From Thalassospira alkalitolerans (GTDB taxonomy: Bacteria; Pseudomonadota; Alphaproteobacteria; Rhodospirillales; Thalassospiraceae), in NCBI RefSeq assembly GCF_002115745.1, contig NZ_JFKB01000008.1, positions 124,001 through 188,000 of the forward strand: a stretch of 64,000 nucleotides of DNA. The letters run 5' to 3'. Position 1 is the first letter of the stretch. Each line of letters starts with the position of its first letter. A model generated the notes under the pieces. The model ran no database searches and had not been told where the DNA came from. It saw nothing but the letters and a program-made list of their open reading frames with translations. Below are positions 33,289 to 42,160 of the stretch, one piece after another. A program made the position numbers and the translations under genes.

Positions 33289-34692
33289 TCAGCCGCCAAT
33301 CCGATGCAGATGAAACCAGCTCATCACACTGCTCGCCCCGATCTGGCGGGTGACACTGTCCGAATGTTTAACCCGCACCCGAAGGGCATTATCGGTCCCA
33401 ACCCCGATCCGGGCGATGCCATTGACCCGCACGCTTTGAAACGCCCCCGATCCGGCACCAACGATATCCGATGCCTGCAAATGCGTGCTCCAACCACCCG
33501 CCCCCAAGCGTTCAACATAGATATTGGCCGCCACCGGATCGGCATTGATGGCAAAATGCAGCCCGGCATCAACATGGTAAAACCCCGGCGACAGGTTATT
33601 AACCCCATGAAGCGCCGCGTCATAAAGCCCATGGCTGTCTTCGGCGACCTGATCCCATTCCACCAGGAAAAATCCCCCGGCGGGAATATCCTGTACGCCC
33701 GTGCGCAAAAGTTTCACCACCGGCCCGCTTTCACGGATCGGCGCGGCAAACCACCGCCCCCCGTCACAAATCAGATCGACACAATCACCGCGCAGCGGCA
33801 GCGGATAAATCGCCCGCGCCCCGGCCCCGTCAAGCGACAGAATGTCATCGCCGCTGGCCGCCGCAATATCCACCATCGTGCCATCGCCATTGACGACGCG
33901 ATAGCGCACCCCATTGCGTGCGCCTGTCACCCCCGGAAGGCTCAATCGCCCGCCATTTGACAACCGCACCAACGATCCCGTCTCGCGAATATCCATGATC
34001 CGATCCGTGGCCGCATCAATCACTGGCATCTTGCGTTCATCCTGCCAGGCGGTGACATTTTGCGCCCGCAAATCAACGTCAAGCACCGCACCGGCCATCT
34101 GTTGATGAAAACTGACAAGCGCGGTTTCGGCCCGCGTTCCGGCCGCCTCGGATCGATTGGCGGCATCAAGTGCCAAAACACCATGTTGCCCGGCACGGGC
34201 AATCTCGCCTGCCTCCGGGCCATTGGCAAAACCGTTGCCCGCATCATTCCAAATCAACGCCCGCCCGGCCGCGATCTTTGGCAAAGCCGCACTGGCCGTC
34301 TCGGCATTTGCCGGGTCAAGCCGCACATTGCCCGACATCGCCCGATCGACATCACCAAGGGCCGCGGTCAGATAATCCAAATCCCGATCAATGCCATCAC
34401 CACGCGGGCTTGCCGTACCGCCATAGGCACTCAGCCGCCGCAACCGCAAACGCCGCGCGATTATAACCGCCACCCCGGTTTGTGGCGGCGTTTCAAACCG
34501 CACCATCCCGCCCGGCGCATCATCGGCATCATTCAGGGCAATGTGAAACCCGCTCGCAACCTCATCCTCCCCCAGCCGCACCACCACATCATCGATTGCA
34601 AAAACCACAAAGGAAAACGGAAATTCCACCCGCTCGCCATCCCCCGCAAAACGCACCCCGGCCGTGCCAAGCACCTTAAAAATCGCGCTCAT
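33289..34692 (-). CDS. Tail fibre with T7-gp17-like N-terminal region and C1q-like tip
   Basis: A 467-aa protein. The start MSAIFKVLGTAGVRFAGD has GGGGGAG 4 nt upstream. Residues 1-120 (FPFSFVVFAIDDVVVRLGEDE, then the adjoining RLRRLSAYGG) match the virion-anchoring N terminus of podoviral tail fibres. The middle is a repetitive shaft with coiled and beta segments. The last 130 residues (GGFFLVEWDQ, GLYDAALHGVNN, SPGFYHVDAGLHFAINAD, WFHLHRIGG) look like a C1q/TNF-type trimer tip for receptor binding. It is a host-recognition candidate. Confidence 0.8.
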   Translation of the reverse strand: MSAIFKVLGTAGVRFAGDGERVEFPFSFVVFAIDDVVVRLGEDEVASGFHIALNDADDAPGGMVRFETPPQTGVAVIIARRLRLRRLSAYGGTASPRGDGIDRDLDYLTAALGDVDRAMSGNVRLDPANAETASAALPKIAAGRALIWNDAGNGFANGPEAGEIARAGQHGVLALDAANRSEAAGTRAETALVSFHQQMAGAVLDVDLRAQNVTAWQDERKMPVIDAATDRIMDIRETGSLVRLSNGGRLSLPGVTGARNGVRYRVVNGDGTMVDIAAASGDDILSLDGAGARAIYPLPLRGDCVDLICDGGRWFAAPIRESGPVVKLLRTGVQDIPAGGFFLVEWDQVAEDSHGLYDAALHGVNNLSPGFYHVDAGLHFAINADPVAANIYVERLGAGGWSTHLQASDIVGAGSGAFQSVRVNGIARIGVGTDNALRVRVKHSDSVTRQIGASSVMSWFHLHRIGG

Positions 34693-34747
34693 CAAACTCC
34701 CCCTGTGAAAACACATCCCGCCATTGGCTCCCTTGGAACGCCCGCCC

Positions 34748-35194
34748 CTATCCCCACCCATCACGCCGTGCAAACCACGCATTTAACCGCGCCACGGTAT
34801 TGTCCTGCGATGATCGCAAAAGCGATTGCTCGCGCCAGCTCGCCTGTTGATTAACGCTGGCTCGTTGCCGCGCCGCTGCGGCTTCATCGGTCGCCGCCTC
34901 CGAAAGCGCCTGTTTTTCAAGCCCGGCCAAAACCGCACTGGCCGACCCGGTTCCACCGCTTTGCAGGCCCGATGCCCCCTGGCGGGCACGAAGCTGGGCT
35001 TGCCGGATGCGCAATTCCTCGGCACGTTCGCCCTCGCGCTCGGCCTCAGTCGCGTTAATCTGGTTTATATCGGCCTGTCTTGTGGCCTCGGTTTGTGCCG
35101 CGCGGCTTTTTTGGTCCGCGCGATTTGATGAAATCTGCTGCCCGGTTTGCAGCGCCGAAAGCGCCATTGGCGCATAGGATGCAAAGGCCCCCAT
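34748..35194 (-). CDS. Internal virion protein-like phage protein
   Basis: A 148-aa Ala/Gln/Arg-rich protein with a hydrophobic N terminus (MGAFASYAPMALSALQTGQQ) and a long helical region (QTEATRQADINQINATEAEREGERAEELRIRQAQLRARQG). Many podoviruses encode such a gp14-like core protein after the tubular protein B gene, which is its position here. The start shares one base with the stop of the nozzle gene (TGATG), so translation is coupled. The family assignment is from composition and order. Confidence 0.65.
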   Translation of the reverse strand: MGAFASYAPMALSALQTGQQISSNRADQKSRAAQTEATRQADINQINATEAEREGERAEELRIRQAQLRARQGASGLQSGGTGSASAVLAGLEKQALSEAATDEAAAARQRASVNQQASWREQSLLRSSQDNTVARLNAWFARRDGWG

Positions 35195-37140
35195 CAGTCA
35201 TTCACCCCCAATTCGCTGGCAACGCCCAGCAATAAAAAAGGCCAGGGAAGATCCCCGGCAATATGCCATAATCCGCTATTGGCCGCCCCGCTGCCGCGCC
35301 GCCAGCCCAGCGCGCGCAAACTGACATCCCCGCTATAATCCGCATCATTATCGCCACCCCGTCGGCCATTTCCCAACGGCACATCGCGCAATCCGCGCCC
35401 GGTATCAACGCGCAACTGACCGCTTTGTTGTACGCGAAACGTCACCGCAATCAGGCGCAAGGCATTGCCACCATGCGGGCGCGTGCCATCCGATCCCGCC
35501 GGTGGCAGGGCAGTAATTTCATGGGTAAACGGCAATCCGGCCTCAATCCCATCCACCGCCCCCGCGCCCTCGGGCAAACTGACCGTGCCACCAATAACCG
35601 GCACCTCACGATACAAAACACCCCCCGCCCAAATCGCAAGATTGACCCCCTCAAGATCGCCCATCCCGCCCCAATGCCGACGGGGGTCTTCGCCCGAACC
35701 AATCTGTTGCGTAATCGCAAGATCAAGCCCACAGGTCTCGTCAAATCGGCCCAGGTAAAACCGCCCGCCGCGTTCGATGCTCAGGTAAACCTGCCCGCCT
35801 ACAACCGTCACGCCGCGAAACGCGCCACCGGCAATGCTTTGCGCCGACCAGGCGGTAATCGCCTCGCTGCGATAAAGGGTCAATGTGCCCAAACTGCCAT
35901 CGCCCATCACCACATGCAAAAGCCTGCGATCGGCATCGAATGCCTGATCAACCGGGCTTTGCACCAGATGGCGCGACAGCAATGCCAAATCCGCCGCGCC
36001 ATAGGCCTGCTCGACATCGGTAAACAGAAACTCGCGAAGCTCGCGCCCGCTGCGCGCGGCAAAGATCGTCGCCCCATCGACATTGACCAAGGGCACGTTT
36101 CGATCCGCCCGGCTACCGATCCGGGTTTGGCGCGTCACCTGAATATTGGCCGGTGTTAACGGGTCCCCCGTCACCATCCATTCCGAACCGCTGGTGAAGA
36201 CCTGCAAATGACGCCCGGCGAAAATGCCGGTAATCGCGTTGACCTGATCGGCCAAAAGGGCAAATTCGATGGCCTCGTCATCCAGCCCCTCGCCGAGATC
36301 AAAATTAAACAAATCACCCGATTTCGACATCCACAACCGGTTGGGCAAATCGCGTGATCCGCCAATTACCATGCGGTCCTGATGAAACGTCACGCTGCGC
36401 GGCCACCCGCGCACGGATGAAAACACCTGTTCCTCGAAATCCTGTGTTTCACTGGCATCGGGCAGGGTTTCTTTCAGGGCAATGCTCGCCACCGTCGCAC
36501 TGGTAACAACAGTAATTTCCCCCTCGATCCCTTGAACACGCCAAAACGTGCCAACATGCCCGGCAACAAACAAATCGGAACTGGCGGTAATCGTCACCGT
36601 GCCGCTGGTACCCGATGGCGTAATCGCCACCGCCGGTTCGACAAATTTATAATAGGGCTGAAGCCGTTTGACCGTATTTTCCCGCCAGGCCCAATCGGTC
36701 AACTGCCAATTACCCTCGCCGCTTTCCCCTTCAACGGCTCCCGTCCGGGTCAAACGCATCGGCGCCACATCGGGATGCACCACCAACAGCGTATCGGCAC
36801 TTTGCGTCCAGCTTAACAGCGCGTGATGATCAACCCCGAACGGCGTTTCAAACGATATGATCGCCACCCCGTCGCGGTAAATCGTGCCGCGATAATCCCC
36901 AAATGCCATCAAATAGGTCTGCTGGGTATTGAACTCAAACGGGATCAACCGCACCGGCCCATCCAGATCATCGACCAACCGAATACCGGGCCGCCTGCGC
37001 ACCCCGCCCGAAGGCTCGATAAACACATTGCGCAATCGGGCCGCCCCATTGCCATAGGCATTTAAATCCGACCGCCCCCATAATTCCGGGGCCAATTCAC
37101 CGGTCGAAAAGGTCGTCTTTTCCAAAACCCTGCGCGCCAT
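35194..37140 (-). CDS. Tail nozzle / tail tubular protein B
   Basis: A 648-aa protein starting MARRVLEKTTFSTGELAPELWGRSDL, the standard opening of podoviral nozzle/stabilisation proteins, followed by NVFIEPSGGVRRRPG and a long beta-propeller-like body (MVIGGSRDLPNRLWMSKSGDLFNF; VNAITGIFAGRHLQVFTSGSEW; AIFAARSGRELREF). It forms the distal tail tube below tubular protein A. GGGGAG lies about 10 nt before the ATG at 37140. It appears complete. Confidence 0.88.
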   Translation of the reverse strand: MARRVLEKTTFSTGELAPELWGRSDLNAYGNGAARLRNVFIEPSGGVRRRPGIRLVDDLDGPVRLIPFEFNTQQTYLMAFGDYRGTIYRDGVAIISFETPFGVDHHALLSWTQSADTLLVVHPDVAPMRLTRTGAVEGESGEGNWQLTDWAWRENTVKRLQPYYKFVEPAVAITPSGTSGTVTITASSDLFVAGHVGTFWRVQGIEGEITVVTSATVASIALKETLPDASETQDFEEQVFSSVRGWPRSVTFHQDRMVIGGSRDLPNRLWMSKSGDLFNFDLGEGLDDEAIEFALLADQVNAITGIFAGRHLQVFTSGSEWMVTGDPLTPANIQVTRQTRIGSRADRNVPLVNVDGATIFAARSGRELREFLFTDVEQAYGAADLALLSRHLVQSPVDQAFDADRRLLHVVMGDGSLGTLTLYRSEAITAWSAQSIAGGAFRGVTVVGGQVYLSIERGGRFYLGRFDETCGLDLAITQQIGSGEDPRRHWGGMGDLEGVNLAIWAGGVLYREVPVIGGTVSLPEGAGAVDGIEAGLPFTHEITALPPAGSDGTRPHGGNALRLIAVTFRVQQSGQLRVDTGRGLRDVPLGNGRRGGDNDADYSGDVSLRALGWRRGSGAANSGLWHIAGDLPWPFLLLGVASELGVND

Positions 37141-37399
37141 TTTTATTCGGCTCCCCTGCCCTGCCCTGTCCCGATCCCGCCGATCCCGCCAAGTCCGCCT
37201 CATGCCACGAATATCAGCGACCTGCCCCGCACATCACCCCGCTAGCCCAATCCGCGCAAACCCCAGCGCCCCGCTACACCCGATGCCGCCAGAACACCCA
37301 ACTTTCCACCCTTTACGCAAAGCAGCGCAAAGCAGCCCAAAGCAACACCGGGCTGACACCATGCTGCCCCTCGCATCTGTTTTGCTGTTTTTGAAAAAC

Positions 37400-37975
37400 T
37401 TAACTGCGCACCCCGATCAGGGTGAAATCATCAATCGCCCGCGGTGTCGATTGCTGCGCATCGGCCAGTCGCGCGGCGCGAAACTGATCCTCGGCCCGCT
37501 TAAACAAATATTCCGCCCGCGACGCACTTTCGGTCAGCGGCAAACAAAACTCGGCGGCCAGCCGCGTCATCAAGGCCAGATCAAAAAACGCCGGAAACGA
37601 TGCCTCTGCCATGCGCCCGACATAGCGCAAATACGCCCGGTCCGCCCGGCACATCACCGCATCCTGACGTACCTCAAATTCCGGCACCCCGCCGGTTTCG
37701 CTTTCCAATGACAACAGCCGGATAAAATCCCCCGGCAAGGCAAATAACGTTTCCCCCGTATCCGTCTGCCCGACGCCTTCATCGGCCAACCGCGCCAGCC
37801 AAACCCCCTTCGCCGCAAACCGCCAGGGATACCCCGCCAGCATCCCGTCGCGAATGGCCGGATACAACATCCCCGCCACCTCGGCCTCGGCGGTATCCTC
37901 ATCAAAAGAAACAATCGGCGCTGCCCCGATCATCACCAAGGCACGCGCACACAGCGCGATATCGCTTAGGGCCAT
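37400..37975 (-). CDS. Tail tubular protein A-like adaptor
   Basis: A 191-aa protein of the T7 gp11 type: MALSDIALCARALVMIGAAPI at the start, YPAIRDGMLAGYPWRFAAKG (about 39-58), LPGDFIRLLSLE, and a C-terminal helical region with LMTRLAAEFCLPLTES. It docks under the portal and above the nozzle protein, matching its position before the nozzle gene. A 260-bp gap without a recognisable gene separates the two. The start at 37975 follows a GGGGGG tract. Confidence 0.82.
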   Translation of the reverse strand: MALSDIALCARALVMIGAAPIVSFDEDTAEAEVAGMLYPAIRDGMLAGYPWRFAAKGVWLARLADEGVGQTDTGETLFALPGDFIRLLSLESETGGVPEFEVRQDAVMCRADRAYLRYVGRMAEASFPAFFDLALMTRLAAEFCLPLTESASRAEYLFKRAEDQFRAARLADAQQSTPRAIDDFTLIGVRS

Positions 37976-37987
37976 ACCATTCCCCCC

Positions 37988-38018
37988 CAAAGAAAAGGGG
38001 CCCGGAAAACCGGGCCCC
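37988..38018 (-). terminator. Strong hairpin (terminator) after the Mtd-like gene
   Basis: GGGGCCCGG (37997-38005) and CCGGGCCCC (38010-38018) form a perfect 9-bp stem with a 4-nt loop. On the minus strand it is followed by TTTTCTTT, so it can act as a terminator. In diversity-generating retroelements a similar short GC hairpin follows the variable region, so a second role is possible here. Confidence 0.75.
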
Positions 38019-38083
38019 AGTTGTGCGTTCAATCAGACCTTAGATGGAAACTACAGCCAGATAGAAAGCCTTAATCGCACAGA

Positions 38084-39235
38084 TCACAGGGCGTCACAGA
38101 CGCCACGCATACCTACAATACCGTTGGTAAACCAAGGTTTTGAGCCTGAGTGCAAGCAACGAGAACCGGCTTCATCTCCGTAGTTCCAAACGCCACCACC
38201 AGCAAAGCTTCGCCATTCAGCATGGTCGACAACCCCCCGAGGAATACTGGCGTCTTTACCAACATTTACTACTGTAAAGTCCTTCCTGAGGGTGTCCCCC
38301 CAATCCGAGTGTTCACCAATGTAATCCCAAAGGTTACCGACAACGTCCACCACATTGAACATTGAGATAGCCTTTGCCACAGTGCCAGATGGCGCTGGAC
38401 CAGTATTCGTATTTGCAGCCCAAGCACAGTCGTTATTAGCGCTCTGGCCTGCCGGAGAACCTTCCGCGTAAGTCAGAAACTCTTCAACCACCGGAAGTCG
38501 TTTACCGGCATTCCGCAGCAGCAAATGAAAATCAGAACGAGCATAGACATTGTTTCGAATCAGGCTTTGTCCGTAACGGCTTACCGGAACATTTTCCGGC
38601 CAGATACCGCCACCTTCGCTGTTCAGATAAATATCCGCCCAGAAACCGCCCGGCGTGATTTCCACCATACCGGTCGGATCACAGGACGGACGATGTTGCA
38701 AATCCCAAACGCTGTTCGGCACGATCTGTACTGACGGGATATAGTCAGTATCGTAACGGTTAACCACCGGCCGTACCCGACCATAGTGGAAACCGCCAAT
38801 CTTGCGGCTGTTAACCGCCGTATAGCCATCTGGAATATCAGCATTTTTACTGGCAACCAGCTTCGCCTGGATATCGCCATCATCGACCGCATAGATATAG
38901 ACATCATCGCCAAGTACCAACGTGCCCAACGATCCGTCATGGTTTGTGGCATCTGACACATCCCAGCTCGATTGGGCTGCAATCATATAACCCTTGCCAT
39001 TCCCACCAATATTTACCGATCCTTCCGGAATATCGAGTGTGACAGCACCTGCTGCGGATATTTTCCCCATCATAGAGAAATACCCGGCTCCTGCCGCAAT
39101 AGTCGTCAGTGCCTGATTTCCAGCCAAAGCCTGAATCGCCTGCAAAAGCTGGGTGTCATCCTGACGATCAGGCGTGATATTTGCGGCAAGAACAACGTTA
39201 AGAACTTCACTTGCAACCGGGGTATTACACTGCAT
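38084..39235 (-). CDS. Mtd-like receptor-binding protein with DGR-type variable C terminus
   Basis: A 383-aa protein. Residues 1-35 (ASEVLNVVLAANITPDRQDDTQLLQAIQAL) repeat the N terminus of the adjacent collar gene. The C-terminal half has a C-type-lectin/FGE-like fold signature (FNVVDVVGNLWDYI, FAGGGVWNYGDEAGSRC, PWFTNGIVGMRGVCDAL at the end). The final GSRC...PW...IG-RGVCD-L matches the Bordetella phage major tropism determinant and other targets of diversity-generating retroelements. Start at 39235 with GGAG 7 nt upstream. No reverse transcriptase or template repeat was found in this window. Base composition looks lower in GC than the neighbouring phage genes. Confidence 0.82.
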   Translation of the reverse strand: MQCNTPVASEVLNVVLAANITPDRQDDTQLLQAIQALAGNQALTTIAAGAGYFSMMGKISAAGAVTLDIPEGSVNIGGNGKGYMIAAQSSWDVSDATNHDGSLGTLVLGDDVYIYAVDDGDIQAKLVASKNADIPDGYTAVNSRKIGGFHYGRVRPVVNRYDTDYIPSVQIVPNSVWDLQHRPSCDPTGMVEITPGGFWADIYLNSEGGGIWPENVPVSRYGQSLIRNNVYARSDFHLLLRNAGKRLPVVEEFLTYAEGSPAGQSANNDCAWAANTNTGPAPSGTVAKAISMFNVVDVVGNLWDYIGEHSDWGDTLRKDFTVVNVGKDASIPRGVVDHAEWRSFAGGGVWNYGDEAGSRCLHSGSKPWFTNGIVGMRGVCDAL

Positions 39236-39256
39236 GGATATTCTCCGTGTTTGAAC

Positions 39257-39287
39257 AAAAAAACCCGGCAGCACAGGGCTACCGGGT
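39257..39287 (-). terminator. Rho-independent terminator between the two fibre genes
   Basis: ACCCGG (39263-39268) and CCGGGT (39282-39287) with a further AGC/GCT pairing inside; on the minus strand it is followed by TTTTTTT. It ends the collar gene transcript. Confidence 0.8.
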
Positions 39288-39311
39288 CGAAGGTTGGCTT
39301 AAGAAGTAGAA

Positions 39312-39890
39312 TCAGACCTTGATGATGTAGTTCAGCACCACAAAGGGCTGCATATTGTTATGAGGTTGGTTCCCGCCTGTCAGTCCGGTTGATCCAAACT
39401 GCCCATTACCGTTCGAGCCAACATTATGAGGCCCCGTAGTATTGAAGGTATCTCCGTGACTATGCGATGGCATCTCATCAATCGTAAGTTGATGAGTTTC
39501 GGCACCATCTGTTGCACCAAGAACGCGATCCGTCAAATTAACGCCCTGACCGACCCCAATTGCTGTTCGGCCGCGCAAATCCGGGAGCTTGAAGCTACCC
39601 GTAGCTGCACCTTCGCCGTAAACCGTTCCAATCAGAGTAAACAGATCGACATGCTCGCTGGCGAGAAGTTCAGTGCCATCACAAAGCATAAAGCCTTCGG
39701 GGGCAGTTGCACCGGCATAAGTCAGAACGGTGCCAATCGGAGCTGACCCGACATTACCGCCGTTACCACCGCCCGAAACCAGTGTATTAATCGCCTGCAA
39801 CAACTGCGTTTTGTCATCGCAATCCGGCCAGATACCTGCGGCCTGAATGACATTAAGGACTTCACATTCGACTGGTTTGGAACCCTGCAT
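39312..39890 (-). CDS. Phage tail-collar domain fibre protein
   Basis: A 192-aa protein. The N-terminal CEVLNVIQAAGIWPDCDDKTQLLQAINTLV is the anchoring module shared with the Mtd-like protein. Then comes a classical collar domain: IGTVLTYAGATAPEGFMLCDGTELL, FTLIGTVYGEG, FKLPDLRGRTAIG, and the His-rich end THQLTIDEMPSHSHGDTFNTTG. The end PFVVLNYIIKV is typical of collar fibres. AAGGAG lies 7 nt before the ATG. Probably a short fibre or an alternative tip competing for the same virion site. Confidence 0.88.
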   Translation of the reverse strand: MQGSKPVECEVLNVIQAAGIWPDCDDKTQLLQAINTLVSGGGNGGNVGSAPIGTVLTYAGATAPEGFMLCDGTELLASEHVDLFTLIGTVYGEGAATGSFKLPDLRGRTAIGVGQGVNLTDRVLGATDGAETHQLTIDEMPSHSHGDTFNTTGPHNVGSNGNGQFGSTGLTGGNQPHNNMQPFVVLNYIIKV

Positions 39891-39912
39891 GGGCGTTCTC
39901 CTTGGTTGCGCA

Positions 39913-39946
39913 TAAAAAAACCGCTCCTGCCAAAACAGAAACGGGT
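39913..39946 (-). terminator. Probable Rho-independent terminator after the capsid-associated gene
   Basis: ACCGCTCCTG (39920-39929) pairs imperfectly with CAGAAACGGGT (39936-39946); on the minus strand the hairpin is followed by seven T. It is the third such hairpin in this stretch of the phage operon, as in many late regions. Confidence 0.6.
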
Positions 39947-39980
39947 CGAGGGAAAGGTGAAATTTTCGGATTGTGCCAAA

Positions 39981-40256
39981 TCAGTCGGTGTTGCTGGTGC
40001 CCACCGCCGTCATATCGCGGACGTCAACGCCCGCAGCACCAGAACTTGCCACCACGAACATGCCGCCCGATATGGTGCCATCGCGGTTGGTATTGGCGAT
40101 GATGAAATCGCCGATGCGCAGCATGTCGCGCGCATCTTCGAAATAGCCCGATGTATCAACATCAGTCGCAAGGTCAGGGGTGATGTAATGCCAAAGCGTA
40201 AAGCCATTGGCATAGGCCAGAACACTGAGGTTTCTGGCTTTAAAGCCTTCTGCCAT
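39981..40256 (-). CDS. Small capsid-associated protein
   Basis: A 91-aa protein starting MAEGFKARNLSVLAYANGFTLWHYIT, with GGAG 6 nt upstream. The pattern, including GYFEDARDMLRIGDFIIANT, occurs in proteins encoded directly after the capsid gene in alphaproteobacterial phages, where a decoration role is often assumed. It lies 50 nt after the capsid gene. The specific role is unproven. Confidence 0.7.
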   Translation of the reverse strand: MAEGFKARNLSVLAYANGFTLWHYITPDLATDVDTSGYFEDARDMLRIGDFIIANTNRDGTISGGMFVVASSGAAGVDVRDMTAVGTSNTD

Positions 40257-40305
40257 TAGGGTCTCCATTGTTCGGAAATGTTACGTCGGGGACGAAATAT
40301 CGCGC

Positions 40306-41121
40306 CTATTCCTTGGCCCGAATGCAGGTCACACCGGCTTCATCAATCAGGGCCGCCCCCTGACTCATCGAGTTATTGACGAAATGTGCCGCATGATCGC
40401 CGTGCCAGGTAATATCGGATTGCACTTCGGACCCGATGGCATGGCCAATCGCGGTGCGGTGATACCAAAAGCACGAGCGAATACCCGCCGCCACCGGCAA
40501 GCCGGAATGCGGCATCCAAAGCGTCCCGAGCCAGCGTTTGGCCTGCGTGCCCTTCCACGGAAGGTCTTCATCGCCGATATAGTCGCTGGAGGAAAACTCG
40601 TTAATCTGAAGCAGTTCAGACCACTGTTTCCAGCCAACAACCGCATAACGCTGCCCGTCGTCGGGCACATCACGATTGCCCAGCCCCTCGAACGCCTTCA
40701 TCACCTTGTCAAGGGTCAGGCCATCGGTATTATCGGGCAAGACATCGCTGGTCCCGGTCAGGGCATTGATGATCAGCTCGTCGGTTTTCCGGCCCAGCGC
40801 ATAGGCCCCGGCATTGGCCAGCACCATTTTTTCATCATGATTGACCTTAAGCTCGTCGAGCGCATCCACCCAATCACCCGCATAGTAATCGCGAAGATCA
40901 CAGCGGACGGCCTCGTGATCGGCATTCATCACCGGGATTTTGCCATGCCGTGCCTTGGTGGTTGCCGTGCCCTTGCCAACTTTTTGGAAAACGGTGCTCG
41001 CCCCCTTCACACTGTTTTTAACCCGCACCGTATTGCGCAGTTTTGATCCCATGCGCTGATAGGCCTGATGCACATCGGCCTGAAAATGGTCGACGAAACT
41101 TTTATCGATTGTCACGCTCAT
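40306..41121 (-). CDS. Major capsid protein
   Basis: A 271-aa protein starting MSVTIDKSFVDHFQADVHQAYQ. The body shows the HK97-fold capsid pattern of small podoviruses: LRNTVRVKNSVKGASTVFQKVGKG near the start (N-arm/E-loop), DYYAGDWVDALDELKVNHDEKMVLANAGAYALGRKTDELIINAL (spine helix), then WYHRTAIGHAIGSEVQSDITWHGDHAAHFVNNSMSQGAALID near the end. The start at 41121 is preferred over an upstream in-frame ATG because homologues begin here. The plus-strand gene next to it separates it from the scaffold gene. Confidence 0.85.
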   Translation of the reverse strand: MSVTIDKSFVDHFQADVHQAYQRMGSKLRNTVRVKNSVKGASTVFQKVGKGTATTKARHGKIPVMNADHEAVRCDLRDYYAGDWVDALDELKVNHDEKMVLANAGAYALGRKTDELIINALTGTSDVLPDNTDGLTLDKVMKAFEGLGNRDVPDDGQRYAVVGWKQWSELLQINEFSSSDYIGDEDLPWKGTQAKRWLGTLWMPHSGLPVAAGIRSCFWYHRTAIGHAIGSEVQSDITWHGDHAAHFVNNSMSQGAALIDEAGVTCIRAKE

Positions 41122-41375
41122 CGGTTTTGTTTCCCTTTGCCTTGAAATACTTGTGCGACCGGCACCGCATTCAAACAGCGCCAAAGGTCGGCAAATTTGA
41201 CAATCGCGCCATATTTGCACCCCGAACCGGTCATCTTCTGGTCATGCTTGACGTGTCTTGTGGCGTTGTTCCAAACCCCACCTGCCGGGGATTGAACAAT
41301 TGTCCGGTTTGCCCGGATCTGTTGCACATCTTGGGCCTTTGCCCTTCTGATCAGACTTAAAGTTGGAGCTTTGCG

Positions 41376-42137
41376 TTGCGCGCAAAACTGTTTGCCTTCA
41401 TCACCCTGATCGGGGCCGGGGCAGCGGGATATACCCTGCTGCCCTATACCCCGATACCGGGCTATTTCGATGCTTTTGCCAATCGGGTTTCGGCCCTTGC
41501 CGGGTTCGGGGCGGAAAACATCCGCAACCGTGTTTTGCCCGAACTTGAAAGCCAGCTTTCAAACGCAGATCTGACAATAGGCACCCCGGTTTTCATCCGC
41601 GTGTTCAATGCCGAACGTGACCTTGAAATCTGGCTGCGCGGTGACAAACGTTACCGCCTGTTCAAACGGGTTGGTTTCTGCCCGCCAAATGGTGACAAGA
41701 CGCAAACGGGTTTTGCCGGACTTGGCGTTTACAACATCACCCGTGAGGGCCTTGTCCCCAACAGCCCCCATCACCTTGAAATCACCCTGACACCCCTGAC
41801 ATCAGGAGCCCCCGAAGACACCCGCGAACAGGGCCAAGCCACCCCGCCCGCCATATATGGCAATTGCGAAGGTAGCGGCAGCATTGCGCTTGAAAACAGC
41901 GATATCGAACCGGTCTTTATCCTGATCGATACCGCCCTTCGCGCCGGGCAAAGTCAGGTGCCGGTACATATATTTGAACAACACCAGAATATGGATGATG
42001 CCCTGGCCCTGGCCGAAGATGCGTTTGAAAGCGTTCCGGCACCGGGACTTTATGATGTTTACACCGCCTTTGAACGTACCCGTATCCCGCCCGAGGTCCA
42101 TAAAGCCAATGGCCGTTATCAGGTTGATGCGCATTAG
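41376..42137 (+). CDS. L,D-transpeptidase (YafK/ErfK-type) fold protein lacking the catalytic Cys
   Basis: A 253-aa envelope protein with an N-terminal signal or anchor (LFAFITLIGAGAAGYTLL). PVFIRVFNAERDLEIWLRGDKRYRLFKRVGFC (71-102) matches the YafK-type L,D-transpeptidase beginning, and PVHIFEQ matches its end. The catalytic box HGxCxSxGC is here YGNCEGSGS (161-169): the His is Tyr161 and the catalytic Cys is Ser169, so it should be inactive as a transpeptidase. Start is TTG at 41376 with GGAG 7 nt upstream. It lies on the opposite strand between the capsid and scaffold genes of the podoviral module, a cargo position. Confidence 0.72.
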   Translation: MRAKLFAFITLIGAGAAGYTLLPYTPIPGYFDAFANRVSALAGFGAENIRNRVLPELESQLSNADLTIGTPVFIRVFNAERDLEIWLRGDKRYRLFKRVGFCPPNGDKTQTGFAGLGVYNITREGLVPNSPHHLEITLTPLTSGAPEDTREQGQATPPAIYGNCEGSGSIALENSDIEPVFILIDTALRAGQSQVPVHIFEQHQNMDDALALAEDAFESVPAPGLYDVYTAFERTRIPPEVHKANGRYQVDAH

Positions 42138-42160
42138 CCCCAAAAACCGCCTGCCGAAAC

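Noticed and set aside
38088..38102. GGCGTC-TGT-GACGCC palindrome at the end of the Mtd-like gene
   Set aside because: It falls on the conserved codons for Gly-Val-Cys-Asp-Ala and is most simply a coding coincidence, not a separate regulatory site.
40384..41046. Plus-strand open frame opposite the capsid gene
   Set aside because: Antisense shadow; the minus-strand product is a clear capsid protein in phage order.
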